Source of the DNA: Carallia brachiata
Lineage: Eukaryota > Streptophyta > Magnoliopsida > Malpighiales > Rhizophoraceae
Direction: 5' to 3'
Length of the DNA: 64,000 nucleotides
Assembly (NCBI GenBank): GCA_021464245.1
Contig: JADCRB010000002.1
Location: 5,124,501 to 5,188,500 of the forward strand
Positions 1 to 12,226 of the stretch are shown here, in pieces. The notes beneath the pieces are model-generated. The model did not search any database. It saw nothing but the letters and a program-made list of their open reading frames with translations, and was not told where the DNA came from. Each line of letters begins with the position of its first letter. The stretch's first letter is position 1. The translations under genes and the position numbers were made by a program.

Positions 1-2315
1 ATAAAATATACGAAGTATGAACACGCACAAATACATTACAATACACTAATTTTGAAAAGAGGAGGATACAGGTACGACTCTCTCTCTATATTTATATAAT
101 GCCTTTGATCTTAGTCTCACCTTTAATCTTATGTCCTACATATATTTCACAATTAGTATGTGATTTTTAAATATATTATTGAGTAATAATTTTAATGAAA
201 ATTGTTAATATGAGTGGTGGTGGTTGGGTTTAGCTGTTATTTCAACATAACAAAAATATATATATATTATTTTAAACATGTTTTAAATGTATCCACATCG
301 TATTGGAAGCGTATTCCCTATCATTTTAAAAAAATTTTAGCATACACATTTTATTATATTGGACACGCGTCAATAGTGTGTTGAGCATGTACTTTGACAT
401 GACGTACCCCCATTGAAGGGCTTTAGAATACAAACTTATAAATAGATTTTTTTTTATCAAAAAAAAATTTATTGGGTATATCAATTATTAAATCTTTTGA
501 TCGACTGAGAATAACTTTTATTTGTTAAAATCTTATTTAACAATTTCAAAAGTATTAACCCACCTCTCAAACAACAGTCAAGTTGAGCGTGATTTCGTCA
601 TAAGAGTTTAGGTGAAAGAGCCTACTCCCAATACTGCTCATTATTGCTTATACTAAACGGAATCTCCAGCATGGATAAGTTAAAGAAGAGCGTAATCATG
701 AGAGTTCAAACTCAAGATTTGTAGTATAAAAATACATTAACTTACTATTAATTTATCATCTTGAATAATATTTGTAAACAGGTTACAGCATATTAAGCAT
801 AGATAATTTTATAATGACATGTGTCTATGTTGAGTACATATGTTAGACATAATATGCATCTGCCATTCGTCGAACACTCTAAATGTGTTTTGACAAAAAA
901 TAAAAATAAAGAATCTTGATACATATATTGTATATATTAAATTTGTGTGTTGAACACATATAAGATATATATTAGATATCTTTAATATATATGTTAGATG
1001 TTTTTGATTAATGTGTGAGATATTTATTAGAAAAATATAAAATGAACTCAAAATTTTTTGAAAAATGATACGCATAATAATTTCCAAATGAACATACTAA
1101 CAAATATTGTGTGATTTAGTTTTTCAATTTTTTAGCATGTAATATAAAATTTCAAGTATTAGATTTTTAATTACGAACAAGTATAATATTAGTCCCCCAG
1201 GAACCAAACCCAAAATCCCAATAATGACCCAATCCCGTTTCCGAGACCATTCTGAATCTCGCTACGAAGGCCATGCACCCAAGTTTGTAAAAGTACATTC
1301 CCATTATCAAAATGGAATTAGACTAATTGGTGCAACTGGTTTAACTAAAGAGCAGTCAAATTTTCACTTTAGTTTATGACTGATCTACTAATAATTTAGA
1401 TTCAATGGCTAATTCAATTTTAAAAATATTAGCCAAATGTCGAATAAGGAATTCAGATGTCGAATAAGGAATTCATAACATCATACACTTCACTATTTAG
1501 ACTCTTATTCAATTAATAAAAGTTCATCAAATCTATTATATATACTTTAATAGTTTATTTTTCATGTCCAATTAAACTTTGACTTCTTAATAACTAAAAA
1601 CACACCAGCGACAACAATAATAGTAGAGCATTAAAAAAAAAGAGAGTTCAATGAAATTTGAAATTAATGCATTGTTGTGTTACTTTTTTAGTTACAGCAT
1701 TTAATATTAAAATTTTATGCTACATGAAGAAACTTTTATATAAAACATTACATAGTTGTTTAAGATTCTATAATAATTTGAAAAAATAAATTTAAAAATG
1801 ATATAAGTTATTAAATAATTTAATATAAAAAAATAAAAAAATTAATTATTAAATATTATTAAATAAAATTATATTATTATTTTAATATTATATAAAAAAA
1901 ATTATGTAATTGATCAATCTTTTATTTGACAGTTGGAGGACCACAGTTTTTGCAGTTGGTAATTAGTAGCAAAGCCAAAAAGGCAAGTGAAGGTGAGATG
2001 GTAGGCAAGCCCGGAAAGATGACTGATGAGTGAAGACAATTAAAAGTACACCTCAAACAATGGATAGGGACTTGTAAATGTCGAGAGAAAAGGAGGACAC
2101 AGCAGTATTTGAGGACATGCCATGTCATCAATCAAAGCTGCACGTTCATGACACAACCTCAGCCATCGGATCATCATCCAGTAGAATATTCCTGACCGTC
2201 CATTAAAATACAAAAAGGAGAAAAATTAGGGAAAATAAAGGAACAAAAGGAAAAAAAAAAAAGACGGATGAATCTAAACAGTTCTTCTTGCAAGATTTTG
2301 AAAGAAAGTAAAAGC
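1..2315. other. AT-rich intergenic spacer
   Basis: No gene is supported here: open frames are short, AT-rich and lack any recognisable domain. Visible structure is limited to homopolymer runs, a perfect tandem duplication of about 20 bp at 1437-1476 (core ATGTCGAATAAGGAATTCA), and a very AT-rich block at 1740-1910. From about 1920 base composition becomes more balanced, probably marking the promoter or leader of the HMGA gene that follows. Confidence 0.6.
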
Positions 2316-2318
2316 TCC

Positions 2319-2324
2319 TGTTGC

Positions 2325-2355
<31 letters not shown>

Positions 2356-2356
2356 G
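2319..2356 (+). repeat. (GTT)n microsatellite in HMGA leader
   Basis: About twelve GTT/GCT-type triplets lie about 125 bp upstream of the HMGA start codon, probably in the 5' UTR or core promoter. It is non-coding on the + strand in this reading. Triplet repeats of this kind are often length-polymorphic. Confidence 0.85.
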
Positions 2357-2435
2357 AGTTTAGAGCTGCTTCTTTCGTGGGGACTCACTTACTCACTGTG
2401 GAAGCTTGGACTTTTAATTCAAGAAACTTCCTTTC

Positions 2436-2470
2436 ACTCACTCTCTCTCTCTCTCACTCTCTCTCTCACT
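2436..2470 (+). repeat. CT-rich microsatellite in HMGA 5' UTR
   Basis: A (CT)n stretch broken by CA steps ends about 12 bases before the HMGA start codon. Pyrimidine-rich leaders of this kind are common in plant 5' UTRs. Confidence 0.8.
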
Positions 2471-2481
2471 GTGGAAAATTG

Positions 2482-4103
2482 ATGGCTGCTGAAGAGGTTA
2501 ATAAGCCTCCATCACTCCCTCCTTACCCTGAGGTACATACATAACTTTTTCTCCTCCAAAACAAACCAAAAAATTTTAAAAAAAGAGAGAGAAGGTGGGG
2601 AAAGAAAAAAAGAAAATTGTTCTGTGAAGTAGTTTTATAGATTGATTCTAGACTTTTTCATCTTTCTATTCTTCTGTTCATAAAATTCTTTCTTCTGGGT
2701 TTTTTTTTTTTAATATATTTAAGTTTTTTGGGTGTGGAGCTTGAAAATGAAAAAGGGTGTCTGGAAATTTTGATAAAGACTCAAATCTTTATCTGATTTT
2801 ATTGAAGCTAAGCTTGAATTTCGTATGATTTATGTTTGCCTCTTTTTTTTTTTTTAAGAAAAAAAAATTTTAATTTCTTGCGTAGATTTTCAAATTAAAG
2901 GTAAAAAGCATTGGAGGTCCTTTATCCTGTTTTCTTGAAGCCCCTATTTCTCATTTCATTACAAAAAATAGAATTAAAAAAAATCACAGCTTTAATTGGT
3001 GTACCCTTTTTTTTAGGGGTTTTTGGTTCCTTTTCTCTATTTAATTAAAAATTTTGGTTCCATTTTTATGGTCTTGTTTTTGTAACACCAATATTAGTTG
3101 TGATGGAAAATTGTATTTCTTTATAGTAGAGAAAGGCTTTTTTTTTTTAAAAAAAATCAAATAACTTTTCTGTGATCCTCATCTGTTGGTGAAAATCGAA
3201 GTTCCAGTGTATACGTGTTTTAGGCGATTTTAATAGTTATTGGAGATTTGTTGCTCAAATATTATTGCATGAGTGCTTTATTGATCTTTTTTCATTCTTT
3301 GAGAAAAGGAGATTTTTTGCATCTTTCATCGTCTAGTTGAGCTTAGACAATCTTCAGTTCAATAGTCACACTTTCCAGAAAATGCAAATAAATTTCTTTA
3401 CAGGTGAATTATGTTTGGATCCTACATAGATGTGTGTGAAATGGTTTGTATAGATTTCTGCTGATTGATTAGGTGCATTAATTCAAATTTGACCACGTTC
3501 ATCATCTGTTGACTTTCTGGTTGGATTTCTCGTTGGTGAGGAAATGGACAAATGGTGTGGATTTCTAATTCGGTCTTCGTTCTGCTGTTGTGCCAATAGA
3601 TGATTTTGCAAGCAATTGCAGCATTGAATGAGCAGAATGGCTCGAATAAGACTTCAATATCAAAATACATGGAGTCAAAATATGGGGACTTGCCAGCGGG
3701 CCACTCGGCCCTCCTTTCTCATAATCTTAACAGAATGAAGGACACTGGAGTGCTAGTCTTTTGGAAAAACAACTATATGAAGGCAGACCCAAATGCACCT
3801 CCGAGACGTGGCCGTGGGAGGCCACCAAAGCCAAAGGATACATTAGCACCAGGCACTCTCTTGGCCCCTGCTAGGCCTCGGGGCCGTCCACTGAAGGACC
3901 CCAATGCACCGAAGCCAGTAAAGCCAAAGGCTACTGCTACGGGAAGTGGAAGGCCGAGAGGGAGGCCACGGAAAATGGCGCGGCCCACTGGAGGAATTAC
4001 TGGTACTGCTGCAACCACCAATGTTGCAATGGCAACAGGAAGCGGAAGGCCAAGGGGTCGGCCTCCAAAGGTGAAGGCCCCTGAAGTGAGTGTTCAAAAT
4101 TAG
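2482..4103 (+). CDS. HMGA: HMG-Y/HMGA-type protein with linker-histone H15 domain and four AT-hooks
   Basis: Two exons, 2482-2532 and 3600-4103, separated by a 1067-bp GT-AG intron, encode 184 residues in frame. The start is the first ATG after the CT-rich leader and gives the conserved N-terminus (MAAEEVNKPPSLPPYPE) before the H15 domain. Residues about 13-78 match the linker-histone winged-helix domain of plant HMGA proteins (MILQAIAALNEQNGSNKTSI, then ALLSHNLNRMKDTG). Four AT-hooks with the RGRP core follow at residues about 87-94 (RGRGRPPK), 109-116 (RPRGRPLK), 135-142 (RPRGRPRK) and 167-174 (RPRGRPPK). The family binds the minor groove of AT-rich DNA in the nucleus and helps shape chromatin. 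This is the only conserved gene in the window whose reading frame is unbroken. Confidence 0.95.
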
Positions 4104-6870
4104 ACTGCCTCCCTTTATGACAGTAGTTTTCCGTGGCACTTCTTTGTCTTCTTCTTCTTTGTGTCTATAGAACTGGATGGCAGGGAGTATTTGTTACTTT
4201 GGTGATGTGTGTGCACTGCCATGTTAACTTTCTGTAGAATTGAATGTTTGTATTTGTTGCTGAAGTTTTGCTGGTTAACCCCTGTTTCATAGTGAATACT
4301 TGGTATCTTGGTAGTAATAATGAGTTCATTTATTTTGTATTGCTCTGTCATTTCACGTGTTTCTTTTAATGAACTATGGTGTCCTTTGACTGAAAAGAAA
4401 CCATAATTCACTAGCTTGAAGTTTGGATACTAATTTTCTTGTACAATGTTTGGGAAAAGCGGTAAATGGCTCCGTAACCTTGTTTTTCCGTTTCAAGTCT
4501 GTTGTTTTTCTTGTACAATGTGGGTCTTCCCTCGTCACTGTTGTTAGAAGTCTTGCTTGTTAAATGGTTCGTGGGTATTTTCGTTTCTTGTAGCTGTATA
4601 CTAGAAGGGATACTGCCTTTTCCGACCGAGCTTATTACATGATTGTATCTTAAGTAATTTGAAAGTGATTACACAATTTATTTGACAATATTTAATAATT
4701 AATATATTTTTTTCTTCACATCTAATTATTAAATAGTTTATATCACTTTTTGCTAATTTCACCAAGTATATCCTCCGAATTCATAACTTAACACGGGGAA
4801 ATGATTTGTGCAAACAACTTTGTTCCATGAAAGTAGACAATGCATAATTTCAGAATACAGTGTTATGTTGCGCTATCGCACTATCATTATTGTTGGATGG
4901 ATATTTGTGGTCTTATTATTAATTGTTACATTGGAATACAATAAATGTACGACTGAGCAGCGCAATGTGTGAGTATATGTCATGTTCAATTTATGACGTT
5001 TATATAACTTCTCGTTTGAATAAAAGAAAAAATGTATTAAGTAGTAATATTTAATAAATAACAAAACAATATAAGTTATTAGAGGTTTGAAAGTAAAAAA
5101 AAGTAAATAAATTATTGAATATTATTTAAAAAATTGTATATTTAATTTATTATTATTTAAGATCTGTATAGTAAAATTTAAAAAATAAAAAAGAAAAATA
5201 AATGGGGACATCGATTTGGAGGACAGTTGTTGGACGAGGAACTGGCATGTGAAAAAGAACGGCCGGCGGGCCCTGTTGCGTCTTCTTTGACAAGACCTTC
5301 TGTACGAGGTACTGCTGCTGCCTTGCTTATCAGTTGTCGCCGTATCTGATCTCGCGGTCGTTGTTATAGGTTCTTTTGGTTCCACACTCAACGTTATCTA
5401 CGCTTTTATAACTGATCTCAATGCGGGTCTCGCACGCACAAAGGACACGAGTCAGAAGTAGAGGGGTTCGCCTAAATTTTCCTTGCATTAAAAGCTATAT
5501 AATACATATATGATGTAGCTTTGAAACAGTGATTCAAAATTGAAGTTCATGAAATTAAAGGAATTTAATGCACTTCATTAACTGGGAAATTCTTAACAAT
5601 CGGCATGGATCCATGGATGAGAAGAAGAGTCATGGCATCGTCGGCATTTGTTTGTTGAGTTCCACTACATAGTTTAATTTTACGTAATATTAAAATAATT
5701 ACACAGTCTATTTAATAGTATTTAACAATTTATCTTTTGTTAATTCATATTTTTAATCGTTTAATGATACATATCACTTCAATCATATGTAAAAAAATTT
5801 CACTTGGTGTTTCTCTTGTTTGTTTTGGTTTAATCATCGTAAAAATTAAGTTTGGTCTACTGTCAAAATTGTACAATTATTCTTCAGTATTGATAAATGA
5901 GAAAGCAGACGTGATACAATGTGATATTATGTAGCATTTCACTGTTTTACTGCCTAAAGGCCACTACTTTAAACTATTAAAAGAACATACTTTTGAAACC
6001 TTAAAAAAAGGTATCAAGTCACTTTCACAATAACCAGACAGACAGACGTACATTCAACCATGTTGAACGCTTAAGCGATGATTAGAACTCATGATCCTTC
6101 GGTATAACTAAATTTTCTAATTACTACTAGATCTCAATGATAGATGATAATTGTACAAATACTAATGTGCCATTTTAATCGCGGTTTCTTATTGACTTCA
6201 AATATGACTTAACATAACTTGGGACACAATAGTTGGCATGCTCGTAAGTTTCAAACGTTCTCGGAGCCAGAAAATGATTGATTATGATATTAACTATGGA
6301 CCATAATCATGTAGAATGTGACTTTTGGTCACATATGATGTTCAAAAGGATCTCAAAGCGTTGCACTTTTTCGAGCCTTGGTTGGGGGAGGTGAAATTGC
6401 AGCTCGGAAAGTCTTGAAATGACAAGTGATTCTGAAGTTGAGATTTAGCACTGACCCTTCATTGTGTTCCTATTAAGCAATACGATATTACACCGTTAAC
6501 TGATTAATTTTATAGTTGAGTGAGCTCCACACATCTCAATTTCTTCTTGCTGAAAGTCGATTTAACCCAAATAGCAGAAAATTGCACTAAGATAACAGGT
6601 TCGGAAATAATTTTTTGTCGAATACTGGTTATGTGTGTGTACATTTGTCTTTTTTGAAACTCCATTGTGTGCAAGAGCAAAAGTCTGGTACACTAAATGT
6701 CTTTTTTTTTTTTTTGAAAAAAAAAACTTACAATTGAAATCTTTACGTTGGATGTAGAGCACAAATTGGTTATTTACAAAGCAAGAATTAAAATTACAAA
6801 GAAATAAATATAACAGTTTGACATAGACTTTCGAGTAGAACTAAAAGTCTCAATCATGACATACTCGAGT
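4104..6870. other. HMGA 3' UTR and gene-poor spacer
   Basis: The first 300 or so bases are probably the HMGA 3' UTR; no perfect AATAAA is obvious. Beyond that I see only AT-rich spacer. A GC-richer patch at about 5210-5460 has an 89-codon open frame on the minus strand with no recognisable domain, so I do not call it a gene. Short AT-rich segments at 4650-4760 and 5690-5780 resemble each other and may be worn copies of one repeat. Confidence 0.5.
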
Positions 6871-6877
6871 TTTGGGT

Positions 6878-7333
6878 ATTATTGCTAGAATAATAACTAT
6901 TTTGGTTCTAAACTTTATAAATTTTTTTAATTGAACTCTAAACCTGTTAATTTTTTTACTTGAGTCCTATACTTTTTAGATCATTTACAATCAAGTTCTT
7001 TTTGTCAACAGTCATCAATTAAACTGTTTAAAATATACTTTTGACCAAACAAAAATGAATTAAAAAAAATCTTAAATACATTATTTTAATTATTTTTTTA
7101 AAATACCAAAACAAAGAGATATAAAATAATCGACATTTATATATTTTTTATTAATATCTATTTGGTCAAACTACATTTTTAATGATTTGACTGACAGAAG
7201 TTACGGAAAGGGTTCGATTGTAAAAAATCTAAACGTTATAGGACTTCATTGAAAAGTTGAAAACTTATGACTCAATTTAAAAAATTCATAAAAGTTTAAC
7301 ACTAAAATGGTTATTATGCCGTTATTTTTGCTA
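6878..7333. mobile_element. MITE with long imperfect terminal inverted repeats, Mutator-like
   Basis: The left end (AATAACTATTTTGGTTCTAA from 6891) and the reverse complement of the right end (AATAACCATTTTAGTGTTAA, reading back from about 7315) match over more than 50 bp with scattered mismatches. Flanking sequences ATTATTGCTA (6878-6887) and ATTTTTGCTA (7324-7333) agree at 9 of 10 positions, suggesting a 9-10 bp target-site duplication as made by Mutator-like elements. The interior is AT-rich and non-coding, so it would be non-autonomous. Confidence 0.7.
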
Positions 7334-7761
7334 CTGTAGAGTTTGGACAAATATCGTTATCATGTGTCCTTGAGTCCACATAACAAGTAATGAGCTTCGA
7401 AGAAATGAGCTAACTCCTTAAAAACACAAAAACATAGGTTAGTCGTCATTAGTTTAGAGTTTATGAATAAGATCCGAAGTCAAACTCCTAACCTCACTCA
7501 TAGAAAACCCTCTCCTCCTCAATCCAATTATGCAAAAGAGAAAAATAACTGAGAACCATCTAGTTTCTTGGCCCAGATGATAATCGGCTCGCTTGTTCAC
7601 TGCCTCCACCCACATGTTGGTTAGAGTTGAACTTTCTGTCTCGTTAAAGGCACTCATTGCGTTACTCTTCCCAGCCAAACCAAGCATACCCAAAGCTTTC
7701 ATGTATTAATCTAGAATAGCCCATTAAACTAAAGTAAAGCTCAGTCCATTCCTTCACACAC

Positions 7762-7762
<1 letters not shown>

Positions 7763-7793
<31 letters not shown>
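7763..7793. repeat. 31-nt uninterrupted poly-C tract
   Basis: After a short CA repeat there are 31 consecutive C residues, followed by an A-rich tract. So long a C/G homopolymer is rare in an AT-rich plant genome and could form G-quadruplex or i-motif structures. Its true length is uncertain because sequencing is unreliable on such runs. Confidence 0.9.
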
Positions 7794-7795
<2 letters not shown>

Positions 7796-10600
7796 AGAAA
7801 AAAAGATTAATATCCCATGTACCGATAATTATGTCTTTCATCAATAGTTCCAACAAACCAAAAAGAACAATCAAGTGCAACCCAAAATGCAAACAAAAAA
7901 AAAACAAAAGAAAAACAACCAACGCAACATAAAATCATATCTATATTTAGCACATTACTTACCCGCCACTTGCTCATTTGTGGCCATTCTATTTAGGAAA
8001 AAGGGAAAAAAAAATAAAAAAAAGAAGCACCTGAAGATTGATTCTGCTTTCTATTTAGCTTTTTGGAGCTTCTTTTTTCTTTTTTTCAGATATTTTTGCC
8101 AAAGAAGAAATGTGGAGGCCGTGCATAAAGCTGTTGAATTCGGGATGTTATACTGGTGGTAGTTTGGATACTTACTTGAGTACTGCTCTGTTGAAGGAAT
8201 TATGCGCATCCGCCTTAAATTGATTGATCATTAAATGTTCTTTTGTTTTTGTTTTTTTTTTTTTTTTTTAATATTTGGTCATTGTCCGTAAAACTCAGAG
8301 TCAAATTTTCATGTGGTGCGAGACATACTTCAACATGTTTGTACATTTTTAAAATGTAAAGAACGGTGTGTTTTAATTTATTTAATAGTTATGTAAAGAT
8401 ATCATTTAATAAATAGATATTAAAAAAAAAGTCTATTGGGCAAAGAGATAACTCAAACAAAATAGTTATGAGATAGACTGACTTAAAGTAATTTTTCTAT
8501 TTTCAGCATACCCCAACTTCTAATTTCCACACAAAAGCCACTATAACAAAATAGAATAATGAGAAACTTTATAAAAGTTTCTTTATAAAACTTTATGAAT
8601 ATCAATTAATGGCTTGAAATTTAGGGTAATACTAAATTTATAGAGAGTTTAATTTTAAAGCAAGGTAGTACATTAACCACCCAAATAAAACAAGGTAGTA
8701 CATTACTTAGTTTTTTTTTTTTCCCCCTAATAATTTGCTCTAAAACTAAAACACAAGTTTGGAAGACTAAAAGGTTCCAAAGGTTTACTTTCCAATTGTC
8801 TCCCCTTGGAATGGATTACAGGTTCTAGAAAATGTCCCTACAAGTTTGTTCTGACAATGTAGTAAAAGGTAATTAATTGTTAATTTTTTGTAAACATGTG
8901 AATAAAAAGGATAATAAAAAAATAAAACATATCTTATTGCTTCATTTTCTTTATTACTTAAAACATATATGTAGTTGTAAAAGGTTAATAATTAGTTATT
9001 TTTTCATACATAATCAAGAGAAATTCGTAGGGACATTTTATTACACTCCTAAATTTTACCGAATTTGTGTTAAGTCTTGGGTCAGCCTTGTCTGGGCCTT
9101 TTTTTTTTCGCCCCAGGGGGTTACGCCAATGCATAATTTTAATAAAATGTATTACCAAAAATTGTGGTCTAGGTAGAGGTATGAAACTTTGTCAGGCCAG
9201 ATCTTGGATTTGAGTGTTTGCTGAAGCAATTAGTAGAATTAAACCTACGTTGGAGTCTGGTGCGAATTATGATATAATCATTTAAATTATTTCATCTACC
9301 CTGAATTCTAACGCAATACCCCTTGATAAGATAAGTTAGGACACCACCCCATTTTCCCTTTTTATTTATCCAAAAACAATTGCAACTGCCTATTACAATC
9401 ATTACTTTCTTCTTAAATGTTTTACTCGGAATTTTCTAAATATTTCGATTATAATAAAATATGTTTGTAATTTGTTTTCTGGCGCAATGTAGTGTTTATA
9501 AATAGATTAGTCAGATTACAAAAAGAAAAAAAAAATTGTAAAATGAAGAATAACTACTATAAATAATAATCATCACAGCAATAATAATAAATGTGATAAT
9601 TTTTTAGTATATTAAAACTAACGTTTATATTTTGCGAAAATTCAAAAGAGAGGAAACTTTGAATTCAAACTCCACCCCCAAGAAGAAAGTTCTTCTAGTC
9701 AACTAGACTAAACTTGAATGTTAATTTTTCTTTTAAAAAAAAACTAATTTTATCGTGTCCCAATTAAGCATATTGGGTAATATTATTTGGTATTTGGTGT
9801 CTTTTTGTACATGCTATCACAATACATGAGAGGCAAATAAAAAAAAAAAAAAAACTTCACCACACAAAGACATAAAACAAGTCAAATTGAAGCTAAGGAG
9901 GATAGCCAGCAGCTTCCACACAAAATTTCATTTATCTACATAACAAAAAAAAAAAAAAAGTGTCGGTTGTTTGTCTCCCTCTCTCACATTCTTGCTCACT
10001 TTCTACTAAAAAGTTACAAATGGAGATAAGGTTTGCCTCCTCTGATTACTAAGGGGAAAGAAAATCAAACAGTTAAGGCCATGCCCAAGTCTTTGAATTT
10101 GCACCAACCAACAGTAATTGTTCCCTCTTTCCTTCCCGTCCCTCTCTCTCTCTCTCTGTTTCCATTTTAAGTGATGGAAAGAGAACTTCAATATTATGTA
10201 CCAAAAGCGAACTTCAATATTACTTCCCCAAACTTGTCTAAGCCACCTTGTTCCTGATCACTTGTGTTTTTTTGGATTATGTCTTGGCCTTCACTGCACG
10301 AGGCTCCCACATTGCGATTGGGGATTGGATAATAATTTCTTGGAAATGAGAGAAATTTAAGTTTCTGTTTCTACTGCTTCTACACTATTTTTGGGCTTTT
10401 TTTTTTTGGCATTGCTGTTCATTGTTGTCCCAGATGAGTTTGAAGTGCCTTTTATTAGTGTTATGCACCAGTCACGAGAGGAATATATGATTGACCCCAA
10501 TTACATTTCATTTTAAGTTCTAGTTCATTTGCAGTGAATTCATTGCTGACCCAGAACAGAAAATTGAAAAACATCATCAGGCATCAGCTGTATGGAATCG
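7794..10600. other. Gene-poor spacer upstream of the PsbQ-like gene
   Basis: I see AT-rich spacer with many A or T runs and no supportable gene. There is a short tandem duplication of AACAAGGTAGTACATTA type at about 8657-8705. At 9640-9720 a segment read on the minus strand resembles a tRNA-derived SINE head, but too weakly to call. A CT microsatellite sits at 10141-10157. The last few hundred bases probably contain the promoter and leader of the PsbQ-like gene; a pyrimidine-rich tract ending in TTTTGCAG at 10692-10699 could be the acceptor of a 5' UTR intron. Confidence 0.45.
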
Positions 10601-10724
10601 ACTCTTCCAGCTGAAAAATATTCCTGTTAAATGAGTTGCCTTGACTTGAGCATAGTGCTTGTGCAGTTTAAATACTCGGTTTATATTTTTCTTTTGCAGC
10701 TGCTTAAAGGGCTTGAAAGGAAAG

Positions 10725-11486
10725 ATGGCATCAAGATTGTTGGTGTCAAAACATATTCTGTCAAGCTATCCTCACCCTGTCTTCACCTGCTACCTGAAGC
10801 CAGCCTTTCAGTCCGCGGAGAGGAGATGTCGCCGAAGGTTCTGCCGTCCAATATCAGTAGAAGAACAGGAGCGATAGCAGCAGTGGCTTCAGTCCTGCTG
10901 GCAAAGGAGGCAATATTCAGCCAAGAATCTGCCAGTGGACTGGACATCAGAATGGCTGCTACTCCTGAACGAACAATTGAAGAGGCAGAGACTGCAATCC
11001 GAGGGTATGCTCAATCTCTGCTTGAAATAAAAGCATTTCTGGAGTCAGAATCCTGGGTTGCAGCACAAAAGGCACTACGCAGGACATCATCAAACTTGAA
11101 AAAAGATATGTACACCTTAATCCAAAACAGACCTGGAACTGAGAGACCCCAACTAAGGAAGCTTTATTCCAATCTCTTCAACAATGTCAGCAAGGTAAGA
11201 TAACGCTAATGCATCATGAACTTTTCAATAGGTTCATGGAGTTTCACTAGACATGCTGGCTTATACAAAAGCACCCACCTATTCACTGCATTAAAATTGC
11301 GGTATTTCACATGGTTGTTGTACAATTGCTTTTCGTTTCTTTTGATGGTAATTTCCATTGGTAAAATTTTTATTTCAATGGATGTTGCAGCTTGACTATG
11401 CAACTAGGGACAAAGATGCTGCTCGGGTTTGGCAATGCTATGAAAATATTGTTGCAACCTTCAGTGACATATTGTCCAGGATATAA
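10725..11486 (+). CDS. PQL3: PsbQ-like protein 3 (thylakoid lumen), with one frameshift in the transit peptide
   Basis: Two exons, 10725-11194 and 11391-11486, joined by a GT-AG intron. The mature region (GLDIRMAATPERTIEEAETA, then KKDMYTLIQN, RPQLRKLYSNLFNNVSK and, in exon 2, LDYATRDKDAA ending in DILSRI) matches the four-helix PsbQ-like family, which includes lumenal subunits of the chloroplast NDH complex. The N-terminus looks like a bipartite plastid targeting signal: a Ser-rich basic stretch (MASRLLVSKH onward), then a twin-arginine thylakoid signal (SRRTGAIAAVASVLLAKEA). These two halves are in different frames: the first frame stops at 10877, while the second is open through the exon. 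Loss of one base near 10845-10860 explains this, and 566 coding bases plus one is divisible by three (188 residues). The alternative is a start at the ATG at 10826 in the second frame, which would lack a good stromal transit peptide. AATAAA at 11735-11740 may be the poly(A) signal. Confidence 0.85.
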
Positions 11487-12226
11487 ACATCCAAATGGAA
11501 GAAACCATTGGTTTGCAAACGGCTAGCCCTGAGGCAAAAGTGACGCCTCCATTTCTAGTGTTAAACTAGCCATTCACACAGGTATTTAGTACGTCGGCCA
11601 TATACCACAAAGCCAAGGCACATGACCTAACCAGTACTTTCACCAATGCTTGAGTTTCCTGTTCTCTTTAACCAATTATGTTCTAAATCTAGTTGCTCCA
11701 GCGCTACGTCGTGGCAACCAGCAAAATCAAGAGCAATAAAAAAAAGTTGGAGGACACTGTATTTTTCTTCCCGTCTTAGTTGAAATCTAGCGCAGATCTA
11801 GCTATGCTGTTTAACTTTGGTTCACAGATCAAACCCCAAACACTCCCACAAACACCTAATTTATATCCATTGCGTTTAAAGGTTAACGGAAAATCCTACA
11901 CTCAGTTGAAAGCTAATGATCCAAAGTCCTTCCTGTTCCACCCTCCCCCCTCCCACGGGGAGAGTGAGTCTAACACAAACCAATATTAACAGTTGAGGTT
12001 ATTTAACAACAATATCTCAGTACCTCTTAAATCTAGAACAAAACTATTAACTTTGGATTTAAAAAAAAAAAGAAAAGAAAAACAAAAACTTAATACGATC
12101 CAAAATTTGCACATATTAGGATATTGCCACAAAAATTCTGCTGGGAGTAATTGGATGGCTTTTCACCCTATCCAGAGATCGCCTGCATTTGTCCCAAAGC
12201 AATGCAGTTTTGCATGGGCAAAGAAA
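11487..12226. other. Convergent 3' region between the PsbQ-like gene and TIC40
   Basis: The two genes are tail to tail, and both 3' UTRs must lie in these 740 bases. An AATAAA occurs at 11735-11740 on the plus strand. The 60-80 codon open frames here have no recognisable domain. Confidence 0.6.

Noticed and set aside
1437..1476. Tandem 20-bp repeat as the start of a satellite or CRISPR-like array
   Set aside because: Only two adjacent copies without spacers; a simple local duplication.
3773..4139. Two long minus-strand open frames opposite the HMGA exon
   Set aside because: They are antisense shadows of the GC-rich AT-hook repeats and have no domain of their own.
5122..5391. 89-codon minus-strand open frame in a GC-richer patch
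   Set aside because: No recognisable domain, its second half is AT-rich low complexity, and there is no splice or promoter support.
7454..7702. 82-codon minus-strand open frame next to the poly-C tract
   Set aside because: Ordinary composition but no recognisable motif and no gene structure around it.
10631..10825. Upstream part of the open frame preceding the PsbQ-like mature domain, as an alternative N-terminus
   Set aside because: It runs through a likely intron acceptor and has no transit-peptide character; the other frame starting at 10725 does.
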